Source of the DNA: a virus
IMG/VR virus record: IMGVR_UViG_3300030099_005623
Location: 1 to 45,524 of that record
Length of the DNA: 45,524 nt
Reading direction: 5' to 3' (one strand)
In this document: positions 16,614 to 25,371 of the stretch, in pieces
How positions within the stretch are numbered: the stretch's first letter is position 1
Layout of the letters: each line of letters begins with the position of its first letter
The notes under the pieces: model-generated
Databases searched by the model: none
What the model was told of the DNA's origin: nothing
The model's input: only the letters and a program-made list of their open reading frames with translations
Position numbers and translations under genes: made by a program

Positions 16614-17083
16614 AACTTATTGAACTATCAATTTCACAAAAAGATTGTGAAGAAATTACAAACTTTGTTTATCAAGAGAAAAAAAATTGGAAAAAAGATC
16701 TTAATAATGTAAAAGCTCTAAGCTCTGGATTTTACCCAGATTATGATTTTATTCACGACATAGGAGATTTTTGTTGTAAAAATGTTCTACCACAGGAAAC
16801 TAATCATTCTCATTGGCATAAAAGCTGTTGGTGGGTAAATTTATATGAAAAAGGTCATTATACTAATCCGCATCATCATAATCCTGAGGAATACTCAATG
16901 ATCGTAATAGTAAAACCTGCATTGGAAAAATATTGTCTAAACTTTCATACAGAATTTGCATCTTACAAAATTGAGGAAAGACAAGGACTTTGTTTACTTT
17001 TTGAATCATCTCTAAAACATAGTGTTGACCCTGTCAGTAGTGATAGAATTACAATAGCTATGGATTTTAGAAAAAATCAATAG
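16610..17083 (+). CDS. 2OG/Fe(II) oxygenase-like, PF13759 type
   Basis: A 157-residue protein with SCWWVNLYEKGHYTNPHHH (His88-90) followed by NPEEYSMIVIV, a late LFESSLKHSV (His137) and DRITIAMDF (Arg146). The NPHHHNPEE block resembles the HxHxxS region of PF13759 proteins. It is the last gene of the contiguous cassette; the gp10-like gene begins 13 bases later. Activity is inferred from fold landmarks only. Confidence 0.68.
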   Translation: MKLIELSISQKDCEEITNFVYQEKKNWKKDLNNVKALSSGFYPDYDFIHDIGDFCCKNVLPQETNHSHWHKSCWWVNLYEKGHYTNPHHHNPEEYSMIVIVKPALEKYCLNFHTEFASYKIEERQGLCLLFESSLKHSVDPVSSDRITIAMDFRKNQ

Positions 17084-17095
17084 TATATTGATATC

Positions 17096-18922
17096 ATGCC
17101 CCTAGTAAATTTTAGACCCGCTCCTGGTATAAATAAGGAAGTTACCGATTACACAGGTCAAGGTAAATGGACTGATGGTGATATGGTGCGTTTTTTTCAA
17201 GGATCGGCTCAAAAGATAAAAGGTTGGGAGAAGTTTATAAGCACAACCCTAATTGGTGTAGCTAGAGATGCTCATGCATGGGTTGGATTAGATGGTACGA
17301 GATTACTTGCTGTAGGCACAGATAGAAAACTGTACATAGTTGTTGAGGGTTTAGCGTATGACATCACCCCAATAAGAGAAACACAAGCCTTGACTAACCC
17401 ATTTACCACTAATGCAACTACATTTGTAACAGTCACTGATACCGCACATGGAGCAGCTAAGGGTGACTTTGTAACATTTGACTCTTTTTCAACGATAGAT
17501 GGACTAGATATGAATAAAGAGTTTGAAATTACATCTATTACAGATAATAATAATTATGTTGTTACTGCCACATCTGCAGCATCTGGCTCAACATCAGGTG
17601 GTGGTGGTTCAGGTAACGCAAAATATCAAATACAAATTGGACCAGAAGTATCTACATCAGCATTTGGTTGGGGCACTGATACATGGGGTGCAGGTGGTTG
17701 GGGTAGCCCTTCTACATCAACTACTGTTACATTAGAGGCTAGACAATGGTCTTTAGATAATTTTGGAGAAGATTTAATAGCAACAGTTTTAAATGGAGGT
17801 GCCTTTAGATGGGACACATCTAGTGGAGTCGCAACAAGAGCTGCAGCTATCACAAACGCACCAACAGCCTCTAGATTAAGTTTAGTGTCGACACCTGATA
17901 GGCATTTGTTATTTTTTGGTACAGAAAAAACCATTGGCACAACAAATACACAAGATGATTTATTATTAAGATTTTCCGATCAGGAAGATATAAACACATA
18001 TCAACCTACCGCAGAAAACACAGCAGGTTCTTTGCGTATAGCTGACGGCTCACGGATCGTGGCAGCAGAGCGTTCAAGAGGTCAAATACTTGTATGGACA
18101 GACACCTCATTACATTCTTTACAATTTATTGGTCCACCTTTTACATTTGGACTTAGACAGCTAGGTCAAAACTGTGGAATAGTTGGTATTCATGCAGGTG
18201 TAGATATTAATGGTGTAAGCTATTGGATGTCGCAAGACTCATTCTTTCTTTTTGATGGTTCTGTGAAAAAATTACCTTGTACTGTAGAACAATTTATTTT
18301 TAATAATTTAAATGTAACAGGTGCAGAAAATGCTTTTGCAGGTCATAATGGTGAGTTTAATGAAATTATGTGGTTTTACCCTCGCACAGGATCTGACATT
18401 ATTAATGCAATTGTTGCTTATAACTATTTGGAGGGTACATGGTGGACAGGAACATTAGATAGAACTACTTGGTTAGATAGAGAGGTATATGATAATCCTG
18501 TAGCTACAGATTATTTACCGACTACAACGGCAAACAATGAAGTTGTATCTGGACTTACTGATGGTGCTACTCAGCTGTTTTTACATGAAACAGGAAATAA
18601 TGGTGATGGAGAGGCAATTACAGCTTTTGTTAAATCAGGGGTGGTACAAATAGCAGAAGGTAACGATTTTTCTTTTGTGTCTAAATTGATACCTGATATT
18701 GAAGATCAAGAAGGCACATTAAATGCTAAATTAGAATTTAAAAATTATCCTAATAATAGCACAAGCGTTACAAAAACAGTTTCTTTTCAAGATAATACAG
18801 ATTTTGTAAGCCTTCGTGGCAGAGGTAGAGAATTTACAGTAAATGTTGTATCGAATACTACAGGCACAGCTTGGAGATTAGGAACTCAAAGATTTGATAT
18901 ACAGCCTGACGGTAGGAGATAA
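17096..18922 (+). CDS. P22 gp10-like packaged DNA stabilisation / tail hub
   Basis: A 608-residue protein with the N-terminal family signature LVNFRPAPGINKEVTDYTG, then GKWTDGDMVRF and KIKGWEKF. Beta-propeller-like segments follow (WTDTSLHSLQFIG, NGVSYWMSQDSFFLFDG, EIMWFYPR). A Trp/Gly motif GWGTDTWGAGGWG lies near residue 184. In P22, gp10 closes the portal channel and forms the hub to which tail spikes attach. Its separation from the adaptors by about 14 kb, filled by fibre and sugar genes, is notable. Confidence 0.8.
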   Translation: MPLVNFRPAPGINKEVTDYTGQGKWTDGDMVRFFQGSAQKIKGWEKFISTTLIGVARDAHAWVGLDGTRLLAVGTDRKLYIVVEGLAYDITPIRETQALTNPFTTNATTFVTVTDTAHGAAKGDFVTFDSFSTIDGLDMNKEFEITSITDNNNYVVTATSAASGSTSGGGGSGNAKYQIQIGPEVSTSAFGWGTDTWGAGGWGSPSTSTTVTLEARQWSLDNFGEDLIATVLNGGAFRWDTSSGVATRAAAITNAPTASRLSLVSTPDRHLLFFGTEKTIGTTNTQDDLLLRFSDQEDINTYQPTAENTAGSLRIADGSRIVAAERSRGQILVWTDTSLHSLQFIGPPFTFGLRQLGQNCGIVGIHAGVDINGVSYWMSQDSFFLFDGSVKKLPCTVEQFIFNNLNVTGAENAFAGHNGEFNEIMWFYPRTGSDIINAIVAYNYLEGTWWTGTLDRTTWLDREVYDNPVATDYLPTTTANNEVVSGLTDGATQLFLHETGNNGDGEAITAFVKSGVVQIAEGNDFSFVSKLIPDIEDQEGTLNAKLEFKNYPNNSTSVTKTVSFQDNTDFVSLRGRGREFTVNVVSNTTGTAWRLGTQRFDIQPDGRR

Positions 18923-19245
18923 TGGAACCCTTAGAGGAGCTTAAAATTTGGAAACAAAAACCCTTTATTAAATCTAATTATGAGAACATACATATTTTTT
19001 ATGATGATCAAAAATATGTAAGAATGAAGCCTAAAACACAAATAAGTTTATCACCTGGTTTTTTACATTTAATACTAAAAAAGCCGGGACATTGGGCAAA
19101 AGAAAATATAAAGATAGAGGGTGATGTTACACTCTGTAATGAAACACATGATGTAATATATTACACTCTTATTGAATCGTTGATATCAGACGAAGATAAT
19201 GAGTTTAAATTGTATGTAAAGAACGGAATACAAAAACACCAATGA
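18922..19245 (+). CDS. Hypothetical protein, tail region
   Basis: A 107-residue protein not assigned to a family. It is mixed in charge, has Pro-Gly turns (LSPGFLHLILKKPGHW) and ends in lysine-rich residues. It starts on the last base of the gp10-like stop (TAATG), and its own stop overlaps the following oxygenase start, so it is co-translated with both. A small virion or assembly role is possible. Confidence 0.6.
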   Translation: MEPLEELKIWKQKPFIKSNYENIHIFYDDQKYVRMKPKTQISLSPGFLHLILKKPGHWAKENIKIEGDVTLCNETHDVIYYTLIESLISDEDNEFKLYVKNGIQKHQ

Positions 19246-19778
19246 AACTAGACTTATTTTCTATACCTATATGGATAGGTAATATAGACGCTTCCAGAAT
19301 TATTGTTGATGACACTGATTTGTCACAAACTTTTAGATCAGAAATAAAAACATCATTTTCTGAACAAAATAATATACCGCAAGATTCTTTAGACTATCTT
19401 TATGATGTTATTATAAAATTATTAAACAGATCAATAACCCGACCATATAATATTAAGTTAGGTCACATATGGAATAATTATTATGAATCTGATGATTATC
19501 AAGAAATACATACTCATCCTGGCTCAGATGTATCTTTTATTATTTACAAAAAAATTAAAGAGTCCTCGACAATATTTCAAAATCCTAACAGCTCTGTAAT
19601 TGGTAGTTATTATCATAGTTGTGATACGCTAACAAAACTTGTCGGTAACCTTGATTATCGACCAGAGTGTAGAGAAAATCAAATTGTTGTCTTTCCTAGC
19701 TTTTTAGAACACTATGTTAGAAAGACAAGCAATGCGTTGACCGTTTCAGGTAACATGAAAATTACAATAAATGAATGA
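19242..19778 (+). CDS. 2OG/Fe(II) oxygenase-like, lacking the usual Arg
   Basis: A 178-residue protein with HIWNNYYESDDYQEIHTHPGS (only the core IHTHPG is quoted as motif: His90 and His92), IIYKKIK, then VVFPSFLEHYV with distal His157. In the PF13759-like group the next strand normally has an Arg for 2-oxoglutarate; here it reads SNALTVSGNMKI with no Arg in place. It may be an altered or non-classical member. It lies outside the main cassette but is coupled to another oxygenase at 19775. Confidence 0.6.
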   Translation: MKLDLFSIPIWIGNIDASRIIVDDTDLSQTFRSEIKTSFSEQNNIPQDSLDYLYDVIIKLLNRSITRPYNIKLGHIWNNYYESDDYQEIHTHPGSDVSFIIYKKIKESSTIFQNPNSSVIGSYYHSCDTLTKLVGNLDYRPECRENQIVVFPSFLEHYVRKTSNALTVSGNMKITINE

Positions 19779-20317
19779 TTATTGACGACAATTTTTTAAG
19801 CAAAGAAAACAAAGATTACATAGATCAGGTTATTTTAGGTGATAATTTTCCTTTTTATTTACAATTAGCATTTCCCGGTAAGTACAAAAAAGAACACACT
19901 GTTTTAAGTCATTGTGTTTTGCAAAGAAAGGAGGAAAGATTACCTGAAGAGTTATGGTCTAAAAGTGCCCCAACAATTTGGAACTCAGAGCATCATCCAC
20001 ATTTTATTAATATATTAAATAACTTTACCAAAAAACATAACATAGAATACAATGAGATTTTTAGGTGCTCCGTCTACCTTACTTTTAAAAACACTCAAGA
20101 GTCTTGTGACATTCATAATGATCACTCTTTTCCTCACAAACAATTAATTATATATTGTAATGATTGTGACATAGATGCAGTAACGACTATATTAGGCGAT
20201 AAAACTGAGATAATTTCACCCAAAAAATACAGAGGAGTTTGTTTTGATAGTGTGCCTCATTTTTTGACATATCCAAAACAGGACTATAGAATAGTTATAG
20301 TCTATACATTTAAATGA
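19775..20317 (+). CDS. 2OG/Fe(II) oxygenase-like protein
   Basis: A 180-residue protein with ESCDIHNDHSFPHKQL (His114-x-Asp116), LIIYCND, a late FDSVPHFLTYP (His162) and DYRIVIVYTF (Arg172). All four key positions of an active 2OG/Fe(II) oxygenase are present. The central strands resemble oxygenase-like proteins of cyanophages. It starts at an ATGA overlap with the preceding gene. Substrate unknown. Confidence 0.7.
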   Translation: MIIDDNFLSKENKDYIDQVILGDNFPFYLQLAFPGKYKKEHTVLSHCVLQRKEERLPEELWSKSAPTIWNSEHHPHFINILNNFTKKHNIEYNEIFRCSVYLTFKNTQESCDIHNDHSFPHKQLIIYCNDCDIDAVTTILGDKTEIISPKKYRGVCFDSVPHFLTYPKQDYRIVIVYTFK

Positions 20318-20336
20318 TATTGTTTTATATTAAATT

Positions 20337-20507
20337 ATGGCAAAATTAACATTAACTAGATTTCCTGATCCTAGACCTGAGTATGATGCTCAACAATCTG
20401 CTGAGTTAATAAGATTACTTGAAGAGCTCATATTACAATTAAATACTCAATATACTCAGGACACACAAGAAGAGGCTACAAGAAGGGCTGTATTTTTAAA
20501 TGGCTGA
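20337..20507 (+). CDS. Small conserved virion-region protein
   Basis: A 56-residue protein, MAKLTLTRFPDPRPEYD at the start, followed by one amphipathic helix (SAELIRLLEELILQL) and ending RRAVFLNG. It overlaps the next gene by eight bases. Similar tiny proteins precede the same structural neighbour in marine phages. The helix could mediate oligomer contacts in the virion. No motif gives a function. Confidence 0.6.
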   Translation: MAKLTLTRFPDPRPEYDAQQSAELIRLLEELILQLNTQYTQDTQEEATRRAVFLNG

Positions 20508-20856
20508 CGTATTTAAAAGATTTATAGCAAACCTAACGACAACTGATTTGACGACTGTATTTACAGTTCCGACTGCAAATGTTGCTGCTTCGCCACCCGT
20601 TCCTGTGTCTACCTTCATTGTTAAAACAATCAATACACATAATTATGACGGATCAACTGCAGTCACTGTGAATGTCGACCATAATAATGGTAGTGCTGAT
20701 TTACAAGTTTTTCAAATTGACGTTTCTGCATCTAACACCAACACGATAAACAGTAGCATGGTATATCAATCAGGTGACTCTCTAAAAGTACAGGCCAATG
20801 CCGCATCAAGGGCGATGATAGAAGTTTCTGTATTAGAGATAAAACAGCAACAATAA
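20500..20856 (+). CDS. Small beta-rich virion protein
   Basis: A 118-residue protein rich in Val, Thr, Asn and Ser with strands such as STFIVKTINTHNYDGST and MIEVSVLEIKQQQ. Composition and neighbours fit a minor structural or decoration protein. It has no Cys and no recognised catalytic motif. It follows a co-translated 56-residue gene and is separated by 39 bases from the next. Confidence 0.6.
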   Translation: MADVFKRFIANLTTTDLTTVFTVPTANVAASPPVPVSTFIVKTINTHNYDGSTAVTVNVDHNNGSADLQVFQIDVSASNTNTINSSMVYQSGDSLKVQANAASRAMIEVSVLEIKQQQ

Positions 20857-20895
20857 CCTATTGATTTCTTAGTTATTCGCCTATAAAATTATAAT

Positions 20896-21147
20896 ATGGC
20901 TAAAATTGTAGACGAAGCAAAACTTTTAAGGTATGACATGCTCGATGGCAAGAAAATACCTGTATATAGTGCAAAAGTAGAAACAACTGTAACTAATACA
21001 AAGACAGGACATGAGTATTCTTCGCATGAAGAGTGTCAAGCTGATATAGATAATCCAGAAACAGACACTACAGAGGCAGACATCAGAAGAGATGTTCATG
21101 TGATTGCACCACAAGTTTTTGCAGGTGCCACAACATTAGAAGAATAA
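20896..21147 (+). CDS. Hypothetical protein
   Basis: An 83-residue acidic protein starting MAKIVDEAKLLRYDMLDGKKIPVY, of which only the core DGKKIPVYSAKVETTV is used as a landmark. The middle TGHEYSSHEECQADIDNP has paired His and Glu residues, and the C-terminus is acidic. No family recognised. It is placed just before the methyltransferase with an AGGAGA ribosome site between them. Confidence 0.55.
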   Translation: MAKIVDEAKLLRYDMLDGKKIPVYSAKVETTVTNTKTGHEYSSHEECQADIDNPETDTTEADIRRDVHVIAPQVFAGATTLEE

Positions 21148-21159
21148 AAAGGAGAATCA

Positions 21160-21774
21160 ATGTCGGTTAAGTGGTTTGAAATACCAGGGTATTTCAATTA
21201 TGTAGAGCAATATGAAATGATTGCTCATTATCTACCAGAAGGTAGTAAATTCGTAGAGTTAGGATGTCTTTTAGGTAAAAGCACGAATTTTTTAGCATCA
21301 CGTCTTAAAGAATATAATAAAAAATTAGAGTTTCATGTGGTTGATACCTTCATGGGGACACCAGGTGAACATGATCATTTGACTGATTTTTACGATAAAT
21401 TTTATGAAAACTGTAAAGAGTTAATAGATGAAGGCTACATCACAAAAGTTCATAAGGGCAGAACTGATGAAGTTTATAAGTTATTTGAAGATAATTATTT
21501 TGACGCAATAATGATAGATGCAGACCATAAATATGAAGCAGTGATAAATGATGTTGAGTGTTGGATGCCCAAAATGAAAAAGACAGGCGTAGTTTTTGGA
21601 GATGATTGGTTATTAGAGTCAGTACATAAGGGTGCTAAAGAAGGTTTAAATAGATTTTATAATAGAAAACCTGTGAATTTATCTGTAGTGCAAGGGTTTG
21701 TGCAAACGTGGATTCATACCTTAGATGAGGATAATAAAGAAGAACATAATAAATGGTTAACTAAGATCCCGTAA
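21160..21774 (+). CDS. Class I SAM-dependent methyltransferase
   Basis: A 204-residue protein with SAM-binding motif I VELGCLLGKST at 32-42, FHVVDTFMG (motif II acidic Asp62), a motif FDAIMIDADHKYEAV near 114-128 and VVFGDDW. This matches the Methyltransf_24 type, often found with glycan and small-molecule genes in marine phages. It would transfer a methyl group to an O or N of an unknown acceptor. GGAGAATC precedes the ATG. The minus-strand gene overlaps its end by 14 bases. Confidence 0.8.
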   Translation: MSVKWFEIPGYFNYVEQYEMIAHYLPEGSKFVELGCLLGKSTNFLASRLKEYNKKLEFHVVDTFMGTPGEHDHLTDFYDKFYENCKELIDEGYITKVHKGRTDEVYKLFEDNYFDAIMIDADHKYEAVINDVECWMPKMKKTGVVFGDDWLLESVHKGAKEGLNRFYNRKPVNLSVVQGFVQTWIHTLDEDNKEEHNKWLTKIP

Positions 21775-22054
21775 TTTTTTTCCCTTTTCTTAAAACTTCT
21801 CTTGATAGTTGCCATGACTTAGGAATTACTGTAATTCTGCCACCATACTCTCCACATTCATCAGCAAAAAGTACAATTTTTTGTTTGTCAGAAATATATT
21901 CATAGCCAATGCTAGTGCATTGTGCGAGTTTTGCTTTTTGATTAATCTCTTTCCATTCAAACCAACCAGATCCTAACGCATCGTAAGCATCAACCCATTT
22001 TATCTCAACAAGATCACATTCTTGTACAGTAACTTTTGTTGGTATAAATCTCAT
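21761..22054 (-). CDS. Conserved small phage protein on the minus strand
   Basis: A 97-residue protein with VEIKWVDAYDALGSGW, TSIGYEYISDKQKIVLFADE and RITVIPKSWQ. This layout (WVDA...GW, then a C-terminal IPK block) occurs in a widespread small phage protein usually placed near structural or DNA genes. It is one of only two convincing minus-strand genes in the window and converges on the methyltransferase. Its upstream side faces the gene at 22113, giving a divergent pair. Confidence 0.68.
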   Translation of the reverse strand: MRFIPTKVTVQECDLVEIKWVDAYDALGSGWFEWKEINQKAKLAQCTSIGYEYISDKQKIVLFADECGEYGGRITVIPKSWQLSREVLRKGKKITGS

Positions 22055-22112
22055 GTTGTATATTTTACCTTTTTCTCGTATAAATATACATAAGTATTAA
22101 AAGGCGAAAAAT
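22055..22112. promoter_or_regulatory. Divergent intergenic region
   Basis: These 58 AT-rich bases separate the minus-strand gene from the first internal virion gene. TATAAA-like boxes (around 22079-22088) and AAAGGCG before the ATG at 22113 are visible. A promoter on one or both strands is likely by position, but no clear -35/-10 pair stands out. Confidence 0.3.
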
Positions 22113-23000
22113 ATGGCATTTGAATTCAGAGATATTTTACCCGCAGTAGGAGCAGTTATAGGATTTGGTTTTGGCGGACCAGGTGGTGCGGCTCTCGGTT
22201 CAGGAATAGGATCTTTAGCTAGAGGCGATGAAGCAGACGATGCACTTAGAAATGCAGCTTTGGGATATGCAGGTGGTAAAGGTTTACAGTTTATAGGCGG
22301 ACCAGGCACAGCGGGTGAAACATTTTTAAGTAAGTTACCAGGGGGTAATTTTTTACAAGGTGGTATGGATAAAGACATCTTCAGCACTGCCTTGACTAAA
22401 GGGCAGGAATTCTTCGGAATGGATGCCGAGTCACAATTTGCAAAAAAAGTAGAAAAATATAATAAAATGAAAGACATAATTAATGCCAATGATAACTTAG
22501 ATCAAGCTGCTAAAGATAGTTATTTATCAAAATTAGTTGATGATTTTGGTTCTGGAGCTGAAGCAGAGGAGAGCTTGTTTAGTTTTAGAAATATTTTAGG
22601 TTTAGGTTTATTTTCAAAAGTTTTTGGAGATGCATTAAAAAGGGATGAAGGTGGTACAGATATGAGTCAATTTATGGTCACAACAGATACGCCACTAAGA
22701 GGGTTTGAAAAAGAAACGCCAATTAAGAATGTTAGAGATTTTTCCGTAAATGTTGCACAAGGTGGATTAATGTCACTAGCAAAAGGTGGTTTTCCTAGAA
22801 GGCAAGGTAAAATAGAAGGACCTGGAACTGAAACTTCAGATGACATCCCTGCAATGTTAAGTGATGGGGAATTTGTAGTTAATGCAAGAACGGTTAGAGG
22901 CATTGGTGAATCTATGGGTGGATCTGGAAAGATGGATGCTAGAGAAAAAGGTGCAGACTTTTTATACGGTATGCAAGAAAGATTTGGAGGTAAAGCATAA
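22113..23000 (+). CDS. Internal virion-type protein with SDGEFVV motif
   Basis: A 295-residue protein. The N-terminus is glycine-rich and hydrophobic (AVGAVIGFGFGGPGGAALGS), like membrane-active virion proteins. The C-terminal part has GPGTETSDDIPAMLSDGEFVV followed by NARTVRGIG, a block recurring in tape-measure and internal virion proteins of many phages. It probably enters or lines the cell envelope with DNA during ejection. It starts a four-gene run and ends on the first base of the next start. Confidence 0.65.
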   Translation: MAFEFRDILPAVGAVIGFGFGGPGGAALGSGIGSLARGDEADDALRNAALGYAGGKGLQFIGGPGTAGETFLSKLPGGNFLQGGMDKDIFSTALTKGQEFFGMDAESQFAKKVEKYNKMKDIINANDNLDQAAKDSYLSKLVDDFGSGAEAEESLFSFRNILGLGLFSKVFGDALKRDEGGTDMSQFMVTTDTPLRGFEKETPIKNVRDFSVNVAQGGLMSLAKGGFPRRQGKIEGPGTETSDDIPAMLSDGEFVVNARTVRGIGESMGGSGKMDAREKGADFLYGMQERFGGKA

Positions 23001-23989
23001 TGGTACAAGCTAATCAAGTATCTATGGTCTTACCCCCAGAGTATATTCAACAAAGAACACAAGAATTATTAAATACTTATTTTGGTGTAGGACAGCCAGG
23101 TGATACTGATTTCGTTGAGGGTATTATCACTCAACCTAGAGCCGTTCCTGCTCAAGAAGCGGTAGCACTTTCTGCCCCTCAACAACAATTAATACAGGCG
23201 GCCAACACTGCTGCCACAGCAATAACACCACAAACATTGGGCATCGGATCATTTGATCCTTTTTTACAAACAGCTCTACAACAAACTGCTGCAGGTCAAC
23301 AAACATTACAAGATGCTACCGGTATCTTTAATCCTAATGATCCTAACGCAGGGATAGCAGCGTTCATGTCACCCTTTCAACAGAATGTGACTGCAGAAGC
23401 ACTAAAAGAAATAGACAGACAAGGTGCAATCGCACAAAATCAAGCCGCAGCAAGTGCTATAAGATCTGGTGCTTTTGGTGGTGGTAGAGAAGGTGTGCAA
23501 AGAGCGGAACTAGATAGAAACATACAAGATATAAAATCAAAAAGAATAGCTGAAGATTTACAAACAAATTTTCTACAAGCATTAGCCACGGCACAAGCTG
23601 CTCAAGAGGGTCAAAGACAAAGGCAATTGTATGCAGGTGGACAAATGGGATCTATGGGACAAAGAACTGCCGCTCTAGGATTATCAGGACAACAAGCTAG
23701 AGGTAGAGATATATCTTTGTTAAGTGGTATTGGAGCTGTTGATGTAACACAAAGACAAGCTGAGCAAGAGGCTTTAAGACAAAATATTATAGCACAGCAA
23801 GAAGAACCATTTTCAAGATTAGCTTTTGGGCAAAATTTATTAGCAGGTTTACCAACAGGCACTACAACCTTAGCTCAGGTACAACAACCAAACCCTTATC
23901 TAACTGCATTACAAACAGGAATACTTGGTCTAGGTGTTTTATCTGGTCAAGGCGGTGGTAATTTAGGCAGTTTTTTAACGGGGGTTTAG
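23000..23989 (+). CDS. Internal virion-type Gln/Ala-rich protein
   Basis: A 329-residue protein dominated by Gln and Ala helices. Landmarks are FMSPFQQNVTAEALKEIDRQ, SGAFGGGREGVQRAELDRN and a C-terminal LTALQTGILGLGVLSGQGGG. This is a frequent protein of marine podoviruses in the position of T7 internal core genes. The C-terminal hydrophobic tail could insert into membrane. It starts at ATG 23000, overlapping the previous stop by one base. Confidence 0.65.
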   Translation: MVQANQVSMVLPPEYIQQRTQELLNTYFGVGQPGDTDFVEGIITQPRAVPAQEAVALSAPQQQLIQAANTAATAITPQTLGIGSFDPFLQTALQQTAAGQQTLQDATGIFNPNDPNAGIAAFMSPFQQNVTAEALKEIDRQGAIAQNQAAASAIRSGAFGGGREGVQRAELDRNIQDIKSKRIAEDLQTNFLQALATAQAAQEGQRQRQLYAGGQMGSMGQRTAALGLSGQQARGRDISLLSGIGAVDVTQRQAEQEALRQNIIAQQEEPFSRLAFGQNLLAGLPTGTTTLAQVQQPNPYLTALQTGILGLGVLSGQGGGNLGSFLTGV

Positions 23990-25369
23990 GTGTCACAATT
24001 AGATATATTTAAAAGAAGTATGTTCGGAGGTCTAAAGCCTGACGAATATAAAGAATTACAAGATTATTATAAAAGTTTTGGAGGCATTGAGCCATTATCT
24101 GTAAATAAAAATATTACCACAGAGGATGTGTTAAGAGCAACAGGACCTTTAAGTCAGCCTGTCGGACCAGGTATGACAAACACAGTAGCACAATTTAATC
24201 AATTTTTAGGAAGTATCTTAGGTGCAAAATCTCAAAGAGTAGCTGATGAAAAAGAGGCATTAGAGGCTCAAGATTTACAGGTGCGTTCGGCAGTCGATGC
24301 TGTATTAAACAAAGATAAAGAAAGAAAAATAATACAAGGCGCAGATGGGTTTCAATATTACGAAGATACTAAAGAAAGAGTTTTACCAAACGTAGTAAAA
24401 CCAACAGATCCTCAAACAATAAAGCTAACAGGCGGTGTCGAAATGACCAAAGAGGATTTTGATGCGTTAAGTCAAGATGAAAAAAATATATTATTAGGTT
24501 TAGATGAGAATAAAGGCCAAGTGTTTAATCAATTAATAGAAACTGAAGATGGACCTAGGGTTTTATTTACTGAAAATGGTGAATTAAAAGTTAAGGAGTT
24601 TGAAAATTTACCCGATTTACTTGATGATGACGCAGACAAAACACTTACAGGTAAAAACTATTTAATAGCAAGACAAGCAGAGCTAAAATTTAAACAACAA
24701 CAGGGAACCATAACGGATGAAGAGGAATTTGAGCTTGAGGGTATAACTAAAGAACTAGCGAAAAAGCCTTTTGAAACAACAGAAGAGAAGGAATGGGGAG
24801 AGACTAAAAATGAATTAGTAACGGGACAACCAGACGCAAGAGAACTCTTATTTAAAGTACAAAATGCTGTTAATATCATAAACCAAGAGGAGTTTAGATC
24901 AGGTGTTTTAACACCAGGAGTTACTTTTTTACAAGAGGTTTTGTCACCTTTTGGTATAGATTTAAAATTTTTAACAGACTTTGTGGGATTTGAAGTGTTA
25001 AATCCTGTGGCTGACTCTGCAACAATAAAAGCTTTAGGAAATGCGTTTGGTATATCTTTATCTGAGGGTTTAAGTGGCAATATCAGTAATTTAGAGCTTT
25101 TAACATTGTTGCAATCAACAATTAATTTAGGCTCACCTAAAGACTTTAATAAAAATTTTGGAGACGGGCTTTTATATTTAGCAAAAAAAGGTTTATATCA
25201 AACTCAAGCAGCTGCAGAATCAAACACTGCAGCTGAGTGGGCTGAAAAAATGAATCAATATGTGAAGGATAATCCTCCACCTTTAGCTATGCAGGACTTT
25301 TATAAATATAATGAATTAGGCGATTTAAACATAAACTTAAAACTAAATTTGCCAGATAAAGAAAATTAA
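23990..25369 (+). CDS. Putative internal virion protein
   Basis: A 459-residue protein starting at GTG 23990 immediately after the preceding stop. It begins MSQLDIFKRSMFGGLKPDEY, which is a common opening of these marine phage proteins, and is mainly acidic helix with LITDE-like segments such as GTITDEEEFELEGITKEL. A globular part follows near 290-400 with VLTPGVTFLQEVLSPFGI. No enzyme motif found. Position and size fit the second-largest ejection protein. Confidence 0.6.
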   Translation: MSQLDIFKRSMFGGLKPDEYKELQDYYKSFGGIEPLSVNKNITTEDVLRATGPLSQPVGPGMTNTVAQFNQFLGSILGAKSQRVADEKEALEAQDLQVRSAVDAVLNKDKERKIIQGADGFQYYEDTKERVLPNVVKPTDPQTIKLTGGVEMTKEDFDALSQDEKNILLGLDENKGQVFNQLIETEDGPRVLFTENGELKVKEFENLPDLLDDDADKTLTGKNYLIARQAELKFKQQQGTITDEEEFELEGITKELAKKPFETTEEKEWGETKNELVTGQPDARELLFKVQNAVNIINQEEFRSGVLTPGVTFLQEVLSPFGIDLKFLTDFVGFEVLNPVADSATIKALGNAFGISLSEGLSGNISNLELLTLLQSTINLGSPKDFNKNFGDGLLYLAKKGLYQTQAAAESNTAAEWAEKMNQYVKDNPPPLAMQDFYKYNELGDLNINLKLNLPDKEN

Positions 25370-25371
25370 TA

